NCBI GenBank assembly: GCA_042091035.1
Contig: JBELIG010000053.1
Coordinates: 1 to 17,754, forward strand
Source of the DNA: AM-2324 sp042091035
GTDB taxonomy: Bacteria; Bacteroidota; Bacteroidia; Chitinophagales; Saprospiraceae
Direction of reading: 5' to 3'
Length of the DNA stretch: 17,754 nt
Below, piece after piece: positions 8,292-14,277 of this stretch. The position numbers and the translations under genes are program-made. The notes under the pieces were generated by a model, which was not told the origin of the DNA, ran no database searches, and saw only the letters and a program-made list of their open reading frames with translations. Positions within the stretch are counted from its first letter, which is position 1. Every line of letters begins with the position of its first letter.

Positions 8292-10240
8292 TTTCGATTT
8301 CCATTTGTATAAAGGACGATAAATGCGGAGGAAAACGAGCGCGACTTTGACTTCATTATAGCTAGTTGTTGCTCGGCAGCAATGCGCTTGGTAAAACCTC
8401 CGATTAGGATTCTACTGAGCTCCTTATCTTTAATATCTTCTAATATTACCTGACCGTATTCTGCTAAAGCTGACTTATCATAATTAGCTGCATCACGCAC
8501 AGCAGCTACTTGAATTCTGAATTCTACATCGAGTGGTTCTGAATCTGGGAAATACTCCAACTCCGGCATAGGGTCCTCCGGAAGGTCCTTTATAATTTCT
8601 ATTTCTCTAGGGCCATCAATCACAAGGGGGCCTTCATTATCTATAGAAGGTGTCAACTGTTCCTCTTCCAAATAAACTTTCACAAGGTCATAGACTATCT
8701 CAGAGTCAATTAGTAACTCACTACTTACATAACCTTCTTTTTCCGCTACTATCAAAAATTCACGACCCGTCTCTAAGTTAATCTCAAAATTATAAGAAGA
8801 TAGAAATAGAGACTCATACAATACAAAATCATCCGCTCCAAGTACTTCAAAAATACTCACCTCAGCATGCGGAATCGCTTGCTCATTTTTCATATCAAGG
8901 ATCGTAGCGCTTAATAAAAAGGAATCTGGTTCAATTTGCTTGTTAAAATAATGGAAGATATCATTGTCGACAGTACTGAACTTAAAAGGTTCTGCTGGTC
9001 TATTAGATACAAAAAAACCTTGTTGCGCATCCAACGGTCTATAATACAAATCATCGTAAGAAGAATTGAAAGGTGCATCAAGTGTGTAGATATCCAACCA
9101 AGTATCCATACTTCCAACTGCGGCGTAAATATCGAAACCACCAAGTCCTGGTTTCCCGTCTGTAGAATAAAACAGAGTCGCCTGATTTATATCATAGAAA
9201 GGACTCATCTCATTAGATGGGCTATTAATTTTATTGCCAAGATTGACCGGGTATCCAAAAGAATTTATGCCCCCGCGAATTGACTTTTTAATGTACCAGA
9301 TATCCAACCCACCCTGTCCACCAGAACGATTTGAAACAAAATACACCAATTCGTCTTTTCCCTCATAGGTCACATAAGGCTGCATGTTGATAGCCCCAGG
9401 AAGATTAATAAAACGACTCAAAGCTCTTGCTTCAGTCCAACTATTACCAATTAATTCTGAAAAGTAAATACTACAATTTAATTCATCCTCTCTCCATTCA
9501 CCTTCAAAATCTGAACAAACACTGAAGTAAAACTTGGTGTAGTCCGGAGAAAAACTTCCATGACAAAAGTTCGATTTACGTACCATTGGAAGTGTTTCTG
9601 GAGTAATAGGCGCAGACCAGACACCCTCAGCATCCCGCTCTGACTTATATAAACTTATATTTCCATTAGAATTGGAAGAGAAATACAGTAAATCATCATT
9701 GATAGGAATAGGAGCGAGCTCTTGAAATTCTGTATTGATCTGTTCATCTAATATAACAACCTCTATAGAGTCCAAAGAAAAACCTGCCTTTGATCGGCCA
9801 ATCTCACAACCTTTCATTTCATTCTCTACGAACCGGAGGATTTGCATTTTATCAGAACCCGTATAATCATTTGAAAATACTGAAAAAGCTAAAAGAGCCT
9901 CATCGTAATTACCTCTAGCCTTCTCTGCCAAGCCATAATAATAAAGGACTTTAGGAAAAGATTTTGTTTTTGCCTTTAGAGGAGCTAAAAATTCAACAGC
10001 TTTCTCATAATTTCTAGAAATCAAGTAGTATTTCCCAGCCTTGTAGGAAAACTCCTTATTGCTTTGCTTCAAAGAAGCTGCTTGTTCATATCGCTTAGCA
10101 GCTGCATAATACTGCCCATTTTCAACCGCCTTTTCGGCAGAATTATAATAACCTCTCCAACCTTTATCCTGTGCATTCAATGTATTGGACAAAAGTAAAC
10201 CAAGTACTAGAACTAGTAAAAGATCTTTTTTAAGTAGCAT
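8288..10240 (-). CDS. PorE-like TPR / beta-propeller / carboxypeptidase-regulatory protein with C-terminal SPOR domain
   Basis: The 650-residue protein has a type I signal peptide (MLLKKDLLLVLVLGLLLSNTLNAQ, no lipobox Cys). Residues about 25-125 are TPR-like (AAKRYEQAASL, YYLISRNYEKAVEFLAPL, YYYGLAEKARGNYDEALLAF). Residues about 175-430 carry PD40-type propeller blades (LLYFSSNSNGNISLY, LVYFVSNRSGGQGGLDIWY, TLFYSTDGKPGLGGFDIYA). A carboxypeptidase-regulatory-like sandwich follows (about 445-525; AEVSIFEVLG, LIVAEKEGYV). The C-terminus (about 570-650) reads as a SPOR domain (FRIQVAAVRDAANYDKS, SRILIGGFTKRIAAEQQLA). T9SS component PorE of Porphyromonas gingivalis has the same first three modules but an OmpA_C-like peptidoglycan-binding end; here SPOR takes its place. 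A periplasmic envelope connector role is inferred. It lies 100 bp downstream of purN on the same strand with no terminator seen between. Confidence 0.85.
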   Translation of the reverse strand: MLLKKDLLLVLVLGLLLSNTLNAQDKGWRGYYNSAEKAVENGQYYAAAKRYEQAASLKQSNKEFSYKAGKYYLISRNYEKAVEFLAPLKAKTKSFPKVLYYYGLAEKARGNYDEALLAFSVFSNDYTGSDKMQILRFVENEMKGCEIGRSKAGFSLDSIEVVILDEQINTEFQELAPIPINDDLLYFSSNSNGNISLYKSERDAEGVWSAPITPETLPMVRKSNFCHGSFSPDYTKFYFSVCSDFEGEWREDELNCSIYFSELIGNSWTEARALSRFINLPGAINMQPYVTYEGKDELVYFVSNRSGGQGGLDIWYIKKSIRGGINSFGYPVNLGNKINSPSNEMSPFYDINQATLFYSTDGKPGLGGFDIYAAVGSMDTWLDIYTLDAPFNSSYDDLYYRPLDAQQGFFVSNRPAEPFKFSTVDNDIFHYFNKQIEPDSFLLSATILDMKNEQAIPHAEVSIFEVLGADDFVLYESLFLSSYNFEINLETGREFLIVAEKEGYVSSELLIDSEIVYDLVKVYLEEEQLTPSIDNEGPLVIDGPREIEIIKDLPEDPMPELEYFPDSEPLDVEFRIQVAAVRDAANYDKSALAEYGQVILEDIKDKELSRILIGGFTKRIAAEQQLAIMKSKSRSFSSAFIVLYTNGNRN

Positions 10241-10340
10241 ATGAGATGTTATTTAACTGAAAGTATATAGTATAAATATAATGAACTCAGACCAATATTG
10301 GCATATCCTTTATCAAAATCTGCCAGCTCATATTTGTTTT

Positions 10341-10910
10341 TTACTTATCGATTAAAATTTGCTCTACAATAGGAGCATAGTGCTTGTGCTCGAGTAAAAG
10401 GACCTTCGAAGCAACTTGCTCAGGAGTATCTGACGATTGAACAGTACACTTCGCCTGAAATATAATAGCTCCATCGTCGTATTTAGCATTGACATAATGT
10501 ATAGTCATTCCACTTTCTGATTCCCCTTGCTCCACTACAGCTTTATGTACATGCATTCCATACATGCCTTTACCCCCAAACTTTGGCAGTAAAGCAGGAT
10601 GAATGTTAATAATCCTATTTGGATAAGCCTCTACTAAGTCTTGGGGAATTTTCTTGAGGTATCCTGCTAAAACTATAAGATCAACCGACATACTTTTTAA
10701 ATATAAAATCGTTTGCTTCGGATCCCCCAATTCTTCTTTACTAATTATATGTGTCGGGATATTATAGGAGGTAGCCATTTCCAAGGCCTTGGCTGAGGAC
10801 TTGTTTGACAATAAACATGCGACTGAAATGTTTTCACTTCTTTTAAAATATTCAATTATTTTTTTCGCATTAGATCCTGTCCCCGAAGCTAATAATGCTA
10901 TTTTTTTCAT
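10341..10910 (-). CDS. purN: Phosphoribosylglycinamide formyltransferase (GAR transformylase)
   Basis: PurN transfers a formyl group from 10-formyl-THF to glycinamide ribonucleotide, the third step of purine synthesis, in the cytosol. The start at 10910 gives 189 residues beginning MKKIALLASGTGSN, which places the phosphate-binding GTGSN at residues 11-14 as in the family; an ATG seven codons upstream (10931) is less likely. The catalytic triad is visible: Asn102 and His104 in INIHPALLPK, and Asp146 in KYDDGAIIF. The folate-site region (DLIVLAGYLKKIP) is also present. FGGKGMYGMHVHKAV is the usual variant of the FxGxxA/YG loop in Bacteroidota. No other purine gene is nearby, and it diverges from the OmpA-like lipoprotein gene across 224 bp. 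Confidence 0.95.
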   Translation of the reverse strand: MKKIALLASGTGSNAKKIIEYFKRSENISVACLLSNKSSAKALEMATSYNIPTHIISKEELGDPKQTILYLKSMSVDLIVLAGYLKKIPQDLVEAYPNRIINIHPALLPKFGGKGMYGMHVHKAVVEQGESESGMTIHYVNAKYDDGAIIFQAKCTVQSSDTPEQVASKVLLLEHKHYAPIVEQILIDK

Positions 10911-11071
10911 CCACAAACACTTTAATAACAATCAATTAAACATTTAATCCAAGTATGCAAAAAGAGTCAAAAACGCTGTGATTACGAATTAAAAACCCTA
11001 CTAATATCAAAGTAAACCTAAAAAAATATCAAACAATTGCTCATTCACTCTTTTTTTTTACCGCCTTTTGC

Positions 11072-11079
11072 TATTTTTG
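11072..11079 (+). promoter_or_regulatory. Putative -7 element for the OmpA-like lipoprotein gene
   Basis: The octamer TATTTTTG fits the Bacteroidota -7 consensus TAnnTTTG and lies 55 bp before the ATG. It follows a nine-base T-run rather than a clear TTG -33 element; the nearest TTG (11037-11039) is too far at 32 bp. This is a partial match only. Confidence 0.4.
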
Positions 11080-11134
11080 AAGCGTTTCAAGATTATATTC
11101 TAACGATTTAACTTGAGCTACCATTCACTAAAAA

Positions 11135-11908
11135 ATGAAAATCATGAAATTTGCAATTAAGCCTGTAATATTAGGATTGGCTATTTGTGCTACATTGACT
11201 TCTTGTGTTAAGAAAAGCGACTACGATGCTCTACAAGCAGAGAAGGATGCTTTAGCACAGTCACTTGCTGAAAGCCAAGATCGCATCAAATCATTAGAAG
11301 AAGCTAACGAAGCATTAACTGCTGACAAGGACGCTCTTACTGCTGATTTGGATCAAGTAAAAGAAGACCTTAAAATGACTATGTCTCAAGTTGAGGAAAT
11401 CAAAGGTCTTGTTGCTGCTAAAGAAGCAGAACTTTCAAAAATCCAGGGCGATGTTAAAGCTGCATTCGCTGGATACGAAGACGCTGGGTTGACAATTGAG
11501 TCATCTAACGATCAGATCTTAATCTCTATGCCAGAGAAAGTTCTTTTCAAAAGCTCTTCTTCTTCACTTGACAGAAGTGATAAAGACATTATCACAAAGC
11601 TTGCTGAAGTACTTAAAAATGACGCATCTCTTTCAGTTATCGTTGAAGGTCACACTGACAACGCTAAAATGAAAGAAGGAGTTGGATTTGATAACTGGGA
11701 TCTTTCAGTTAGACGTTCAATGACTGTTGTTCGTACTTTAATCAGAGAAGGTGTTGCTCCTGAGCAAATCACTGCTGCTGGTTCTGGTGAGTTCAGCCCT
11801 GTTGTATCTGACGATGCATCATCTACAGAAGCTAGAGAGAAGAACAGAAGAACTGAGTTCATCATCGTTCCAAATCTATCTGAGCTTTTCAAAGTGTACA
11901 AAGGCTAA
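11135..11908 (+). CDS. OmpA/Pal-like lipoprotein with coiled coil
   Basis: The 257-residue protein starts with a lipoprotein signal ending in LTSC, with the lipidated Cys at residue 24 (Cys23-24 region; Met4 is an alternative start). Residues about 28-105 form a long Ala/Glu/Lys/Leu-rich coiled coil with a repeated ALTADKDALTADLDQV pattern. Residues about 119-250 are an OmpA C-terminal peptidoglycan-binding domain. It begins at VLFKSSSSSLDRSDKDII, has EGHTDN, then NWDLSVRRSMTVVRTLI with the Asp and Arg that bind diaminopimelate in the family, and ends GSGEFSP and KNRRTEFIIVPN. It should be tethered to the outer membrane by lipid and to peptidoglycan by the OmpA domain, bracing the envelope. 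Codons are rich in favoured forms (GCT, GAA, CTT), which hints at high expression. A strong terminator follows. Confidence 0.93.
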   Translation: MKIMKFAIKPVILGLAICATLTSCVKKSDYDALQAEKDALAQSLAESQDRIKSLEEANEALTADKDALTADLDQVKEDLKMTMSQVEEIKGLVAAKEAELSKIQGDVKAAFAGYEDAGLTIESSNDQILISMPEKVLFKSSSSSLDRSDKDIITKLAEVLKNDASLSVIVEGHTDNAKMKEGVGFDNWDLSVRRSMTVVRTLIREGVAPEQITAAGSGEFSPVVSDDASSTEAREKNRRTEFIIVPNLSELFKVYKG

Positions 11909-11936
11909 TTTTAAATTAGTTTTGTCAAAACATCAA

Positions 11937-11965
11937 AAGGCAAGTCTGTAACTCAGGCTTGCCTT
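11937..11965 (+). terminator. Intrinsic terminator of the OmpA-like lipoprotein gene
   Basis: A 12-bp stem (arms 11937-11948 and 11954-11965, AAGGCAAG/CTTGCCTT outer part, one G-U pair, loop TAACT) is followed by a T-rich tract (TCTGTTTATTT). It lies 29 bp past the stop codon. Confidence 0.87.
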
Positions 11966-12098
11966 CTGTTTATTTATTAATCACCCTCATTCCATGAGGT
12001 ATTCTTAGTTGGTAGCTCCAGTTTTCTCGTCCCATACCTTTCCTTTAGCAACTTTGTGCATAATTCTCTTAACGCTTTTTTAACATCTGTGCAAAATT
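11966..12098. other. Upstream part of the spacer, with a 13-nt direct repeat pair
   Basis: No ORF or RNA gene was recognised. A small hairpin (CCTCAT/ATGAGG, 11985-11999, loop TCC) has no U-tract. Two near-identical 13-mers, TGTGCATAATTCT (12055-12067) and TGTGCAAAATTCT (12088-12100), differ at one base and start 33 bp apart, about three helical turns. The second overlaps the next dyad by two bases. They could be activator sites (inference). Confidence 0.5.
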
Positions 12099-12113
12099 CT
12101 GACTAACAGTCAG
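12099..12113. promoter_or_regulatory. Perfect 15-nt dyad, candidate operator
   Basis: CTGACT (12099-12104) and AGTCAG (12108-12113) are exact inverted arms around AAC. The dyad touches the TTG of the putative -33 element at 12114, the position expected of an operator for a dimeric regulator. The regulator is not identified. Confidence 0.5.
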
Positions 12114-12142
12114 TTGAATCCATTCCAAGATATTTATATTTG
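12114..12142 (+). promoter_or_regulatory. Putative promoter of the three-gene barrel-like cassette
   Basis: TTG at 12114-12116, an 18-nt spacer and TATATTTG at 12135-12142 match the Bacteroidota consensus TTG-N17-23-TAnnTTTG in full. Transcription would begin near 12149, giving a leader of about 65 nt that contains the 25-nt palindrome. Confidence 0.6.
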
Positions 12143-12178
12143 GCCTTAAGCCACCTTTTATATTTTTCATTGTATTTC

Positions 12179-12203
12179 AAGTAAATAGAAATTCCATTTA
12201 CTT
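12179..12203 (+). repeat. 25-nt near-perfect palindrome in the leader
   Basis: Arms 12179-12190 (AAGTAAATAGAA) and 12192-12203 (TTCCATTTACTT) pair over 12 positions with one mismatch, around a single central A. It ends 11 nt before the ATG at 12215, inside the predicted leader. It could be a protein-binding dyad or a leader hairpin that blocks or protects the start region. There is no U-tract, so it is not a terminator. Confidence 0.6.
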
Positions 12204-12214
12204 AAACTACAAAT

Positions 12215-12790
12215 ATGAAAAAGACACTAATTCTACTTTTTGTTTTCACATTGCCTACAATCATATTCTCTCAATCTGACAATACACTATTTGGCGGTCC
12301 AAATAAGCTGAAGATCACTGGTGTATTCGGAGGAGTTTCACTCACCTACTTAGAGCAAGATCTTTTTCAATCACCTATAGATCAAAACGGATTCTGGGGA
12401 CTCGAAATAGCCAATAACTTTGATCTAAGCTTTAGACGAATTAGCAGACCTACAGATAAACTTGTTTTTGGTACTAACGAGGCACTTGACCTTAAGACTA
12501 GAGGGGTTCAGTTTGGATACAGACCATTTGAAGATAAAGTGATTCACCCATCATTCGCAATCTATGTATCCAAAGGAAGCTTAGAAAGCAGAGAGATCGA
12601 TATCAAAGACCATATTTTAATGCTTCAACCAAAGGCAGGCTTTGAAATCAATACCTTTAGATTCATGAAAACAAGCTTACTACTGGGGTATAACTTTATC
12701 AATGGAGTGGATTTATTTCAATATAACAATGAAAATTTCTCAAGAATGTCCCTAGAATTAAACTTTAAATTTGGAGGATTCTGGAACTAA
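12215..12790 (+). CDS. Small secreted beta-rich (outer-membrane barrel-like) protein, cassette gene 1
   Basis: No named family is recognised. The 191-residue protein has a signal peptide (MKKTLILLFVFTLPTIIFSQ). The mature part is built of alternating strands. It shares several segments with the third cassette gene in the same order: KITGVFGGV, then EIANNFDLSF, DIK or LKT.GVQF with YRP.ED..HP, then EIN..RF and a final FKFGGFWN. The aligned lengths and shared C-terminal KFGGFW show recent common descent with the gene at 13603. An eight- to ten-stranded small barrel in the outer membrane is likely (inference from pattern; the last residues are FWN rather than a terminal Phe). Its promoter region is the most structured in the window, so it is probably regulated. 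Confidence 0.8.
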   Translation: MKKTLILLFVFTLPTIIFSQSDNTLFGGPNKLKITGVFGGVSLTYLEQDLFQSPIDQNGFWGLEIANNFDLSFRRISRPTDKLVFGTNEALDLKTRGVQFGYRPFEDKVIHPSFAIYVSKGSLESREIDIKDHILMLQPKAGFEINTFRFMKTSLLLGYNFINGVDLFQYNNENFSRMSLELNFKFGGFWN

Positions 12791-12909
12791 ACATCAGCCC
12801 CAAATAATACTCAATTGAAATTAACAATATTTAACATTTATAAAAAAAAACACAAGTTCTTATTAATCAGCAAACTAAAAAAAACTACATGCTGAATCGA
12901 ATTTGTTGT

Positions 12910-12941
12910 TTTGTATTAAACAAAAGATTGAATTAGTTTTA
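12910..12941 (+). promoter_or_regulatory. Possible internal promoter before cassette gene 2
   Basis: TTTG at 12910-12913, a 20-nt spacer and TAGTTTTA at 12934-12941 fit the Bacteroidota promoter pattern with one mismatch in the -7 box. It lies in the 181-bp gap between cassette genes 1 and 2, 30 bp before the ATG at 12972, so gene 2 and 3 may have their own transcript. Confidence 0.4.
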
Positions 12942-12971
12942 AGAATTATAAACACAAAAACACTTTTTACA

Positions 12972-13571
12972 ATGAAATCTCTAATTAGTTTAGGCATAGC
13001 TCTATGCCTTCCTTTCTTTATGCATGCCCAATCGGCAGAAAATACAATCTTCAGTAATATTTCGGATGTTTATTTGAATTACAAGCTCAGCTCGAACTTT
13101 GATCATATGCTATCTAATCAGATTGGCTTCGGTGCGGAATTGTACGATAATTTCGACTTAGAAATTGTAGCAAGTAGCCATAGAGTACTAGAGCATGAAT
13201 TCACAGAATATACCCTTATCAACGGTAACGAAATTATTGAAGAACAATCTGATTTTAAAGCCAAAGGATATTCTGTTGGACTCGCACTCTCTTACCGTGT
13301 ATTTCCGCACAAAAAGATAAGGCCTATTATAGGTGTTGGCGCTGAAGTGGGAAGTCTAAAAAATGATGCATTAATCATAAGCTCAAGCCTTGATTACCTG
13401 TATGCTCGACTTGGAGTTGAATACCAATTAAAGCCTTGGCTAACGCTTTCAGGAAACCTAAATGTAGTAGACAAATATGCCAGTTTAGAAGGCTATGAAG
13501 ACTTAGTATCTAACACATCCGGTCAGTTCCTTAGCTTAAGTGCTCGATTCAGCTTTGAGGCCATCAAATAA
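12972..13571 (+). CDS. Small secreted beta-rich (outer-membrane barrel-like) protein, cassette gene 2, diverged member
   Basis: The ATG at 12972 gives 199 residues starting with a clear signal peptide (MKSLISLGIALCLPFFMHAQ). A longer frame from TTG at 12903 only adds 23 non-signal residues. The mature part is barrel-like: FGAELYDNFDLEIVAS, YSVGLALSYRVFPHKKIRPIIGVGAEVG, YLYARLGVEYQLKPWLTLSGNL and QFLSLSARFSFEAI. The pattern E.-.NFDL.-(V/F), then Y.-YR-F..-..-HP/RPI, then GVE-K-L matches genes 1 and 3 in order, but identity is low and the KFGGFW end is missing. It is therefore a diverged relative or a convergent barrel. It lies 31 bp upstream of gene 3. Confidence 0.78.
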   Translation: MKSLISLGIALCLPFFMHAQSAENTIFSNISDVYLNYKLSSNFDHMLSNQIGFGAELYDNFDLEIVASSHRVLEHEFTEYTLINGNEIIEEQSDFKAKGYSVGLALSYRVFPHKKIRPIIGVGAEVGSLKNDALIISSSLDYLYARLGVEYQLKPWLTLSGNLNVVDKYASLEGYEDLVSNTSGQFLSLSARFSFEAIK

Positions 13572-13602
13572 TAACACATTTATAAATTCTAACTCAACAA
13601 AC

Positions 13603-14184
13603 ATGAAGAACTTATTCAAATTAACAATACTATTGTGTTTGCCAATATTCATACAAGCACAATCTACTGACCGTACATTAGGAGACCTAACAAACCGAAT
13701 TAAAATCACAGGTGTTTTCGGAGGAGTAAACTTTTATACTTATGAAGGAGGGAGTACTCATGGCCGATTCGGATTCGAAATAGCAAACAACTTCGATCTA
13801 TCCTTTCAAGCTGGAAGTATTGAATATTTCTCAAGTCTTTCTTCTGGTAATACTCAAGAGAAGATTGATATAAAAGGAATTGAGTTCAGTTACCGACCTT
13901 TAGAAGATCGTATTTTTCATCCCATTTTATCTATATCCTACAATAGAGCGGAAACAGAAGATGCCTATTATTCATTTAATAATCAATACTTCCCCAACTA
14001 TAAATTCAACAATCTTCAAACCAAAATTGGTATGGAAATCAATGTTTTGCGATTCCTTAAACTTGGAGTTCATGGTGGGTTAAATATTTATGAGGATCTT
14101 TCTGATTCTAACAGGCTCCTGAACAAAGACTTACCTAAATATTTTGGTCAACTAAGTCTAAAGTTTGGCGGATTTTGGGAATAA
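13603..14184 (+). CDS. Small secreted beta-rich (outer-membrane barrel-like) protein, cassette gene 3, paralog of gene 1
   Basis: The ATG at 13603 gives 193 residues with a signal peptide (MKNLFKLTILLCLPIFIQAQ); the TTG-started extension from 13540 overlaps gene 2 and is not used. It shares with gene 1 the blocks KITGVFGGV, FEIANNFDLSF, GIEFSYRPLEDRIFHP, GMEINVLRFLKL and LSLKFGGFWE, spaced alike, so the two are paralogs. The central loop differs (rich in Ser/Tyr/Asn/Asp), which suggests divergence in a surface-facing region if this is a barrel (inference). The gene is 31 bp after gene 2 and ends before a strong terminator. Confidence 0.8.
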   Translation: MKNLFKLTILLCLPIFIQAQSTDRTLGDLTNRIKITGVFGGVNFYTYEGGSTHGRFGFEIANNFDLSFQAGSIEYFSSLSSGNTQEKIDIKGIEFSYRPLEDRIFHPILSISYNRAETEDAYYSFNNQYFPNYKFNNLQTKIGMEINVLRFLKLGVHGGLNIYEDLSDSNRLLNKDLPKYFGQLSLKFGGFWE

Positions 14185-14187
14185 ACT

Positions 14188-14224
14188 AAAAAAAAGAGCT
14201 CGATTTTAAATCGAGCTTTTTTTT
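14188..14224 (+). terminator. Intrinsic terminator of the barrel-like cassette
   Basis: Arms 14197-14204 (AGCTCGAT) and 14210-14217 (ATCGAGCT) pair perfectly around TTTAA. An A-run lies before (14188-14195) and T7 follows to 14224, so it may also act in reverse. It starts 3 bp after the stop codon of gene 3. Confidence 0.93.
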
Positions 14225-14277
14225 GAACCTATATTTATCTATCCTTGTTTAACGAAAGAAAAAAACGACAAAACGAG

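Noticed and set aside
8911..9283. Overlapping ORFs on both strands within the TPR/propeller/SPOR gene
   Set aside because: They lie inside a gene with clear domains and show no recognisable motif.
10292..10301. Palindrome CCAATATTGG between purN and the TPR/SPOR gene
   Set aside because: It is only 10 nt and AT-centred, with no promoter element at a useful distance; chance is likely.
10911..10931. Seven-codon N-terminal extension of purN
   Set aside because: The family begins close to the MKKIALLASGTGSN motif; the extension is not conserved in type.
12903..12971. Longer TTG-initiated start for cassette gene 2
   Set aside because: It puts a non-hydrophobic stretch before an ideal signal peptide that begins at the ATG at 12972, and it overlaps a promoter-like element.
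13540..13602. TTG-initiated extension of cassette gene 3
   Set aside because: It overlaps the end of gene 2 and precedes a good signal peptide at 13603.
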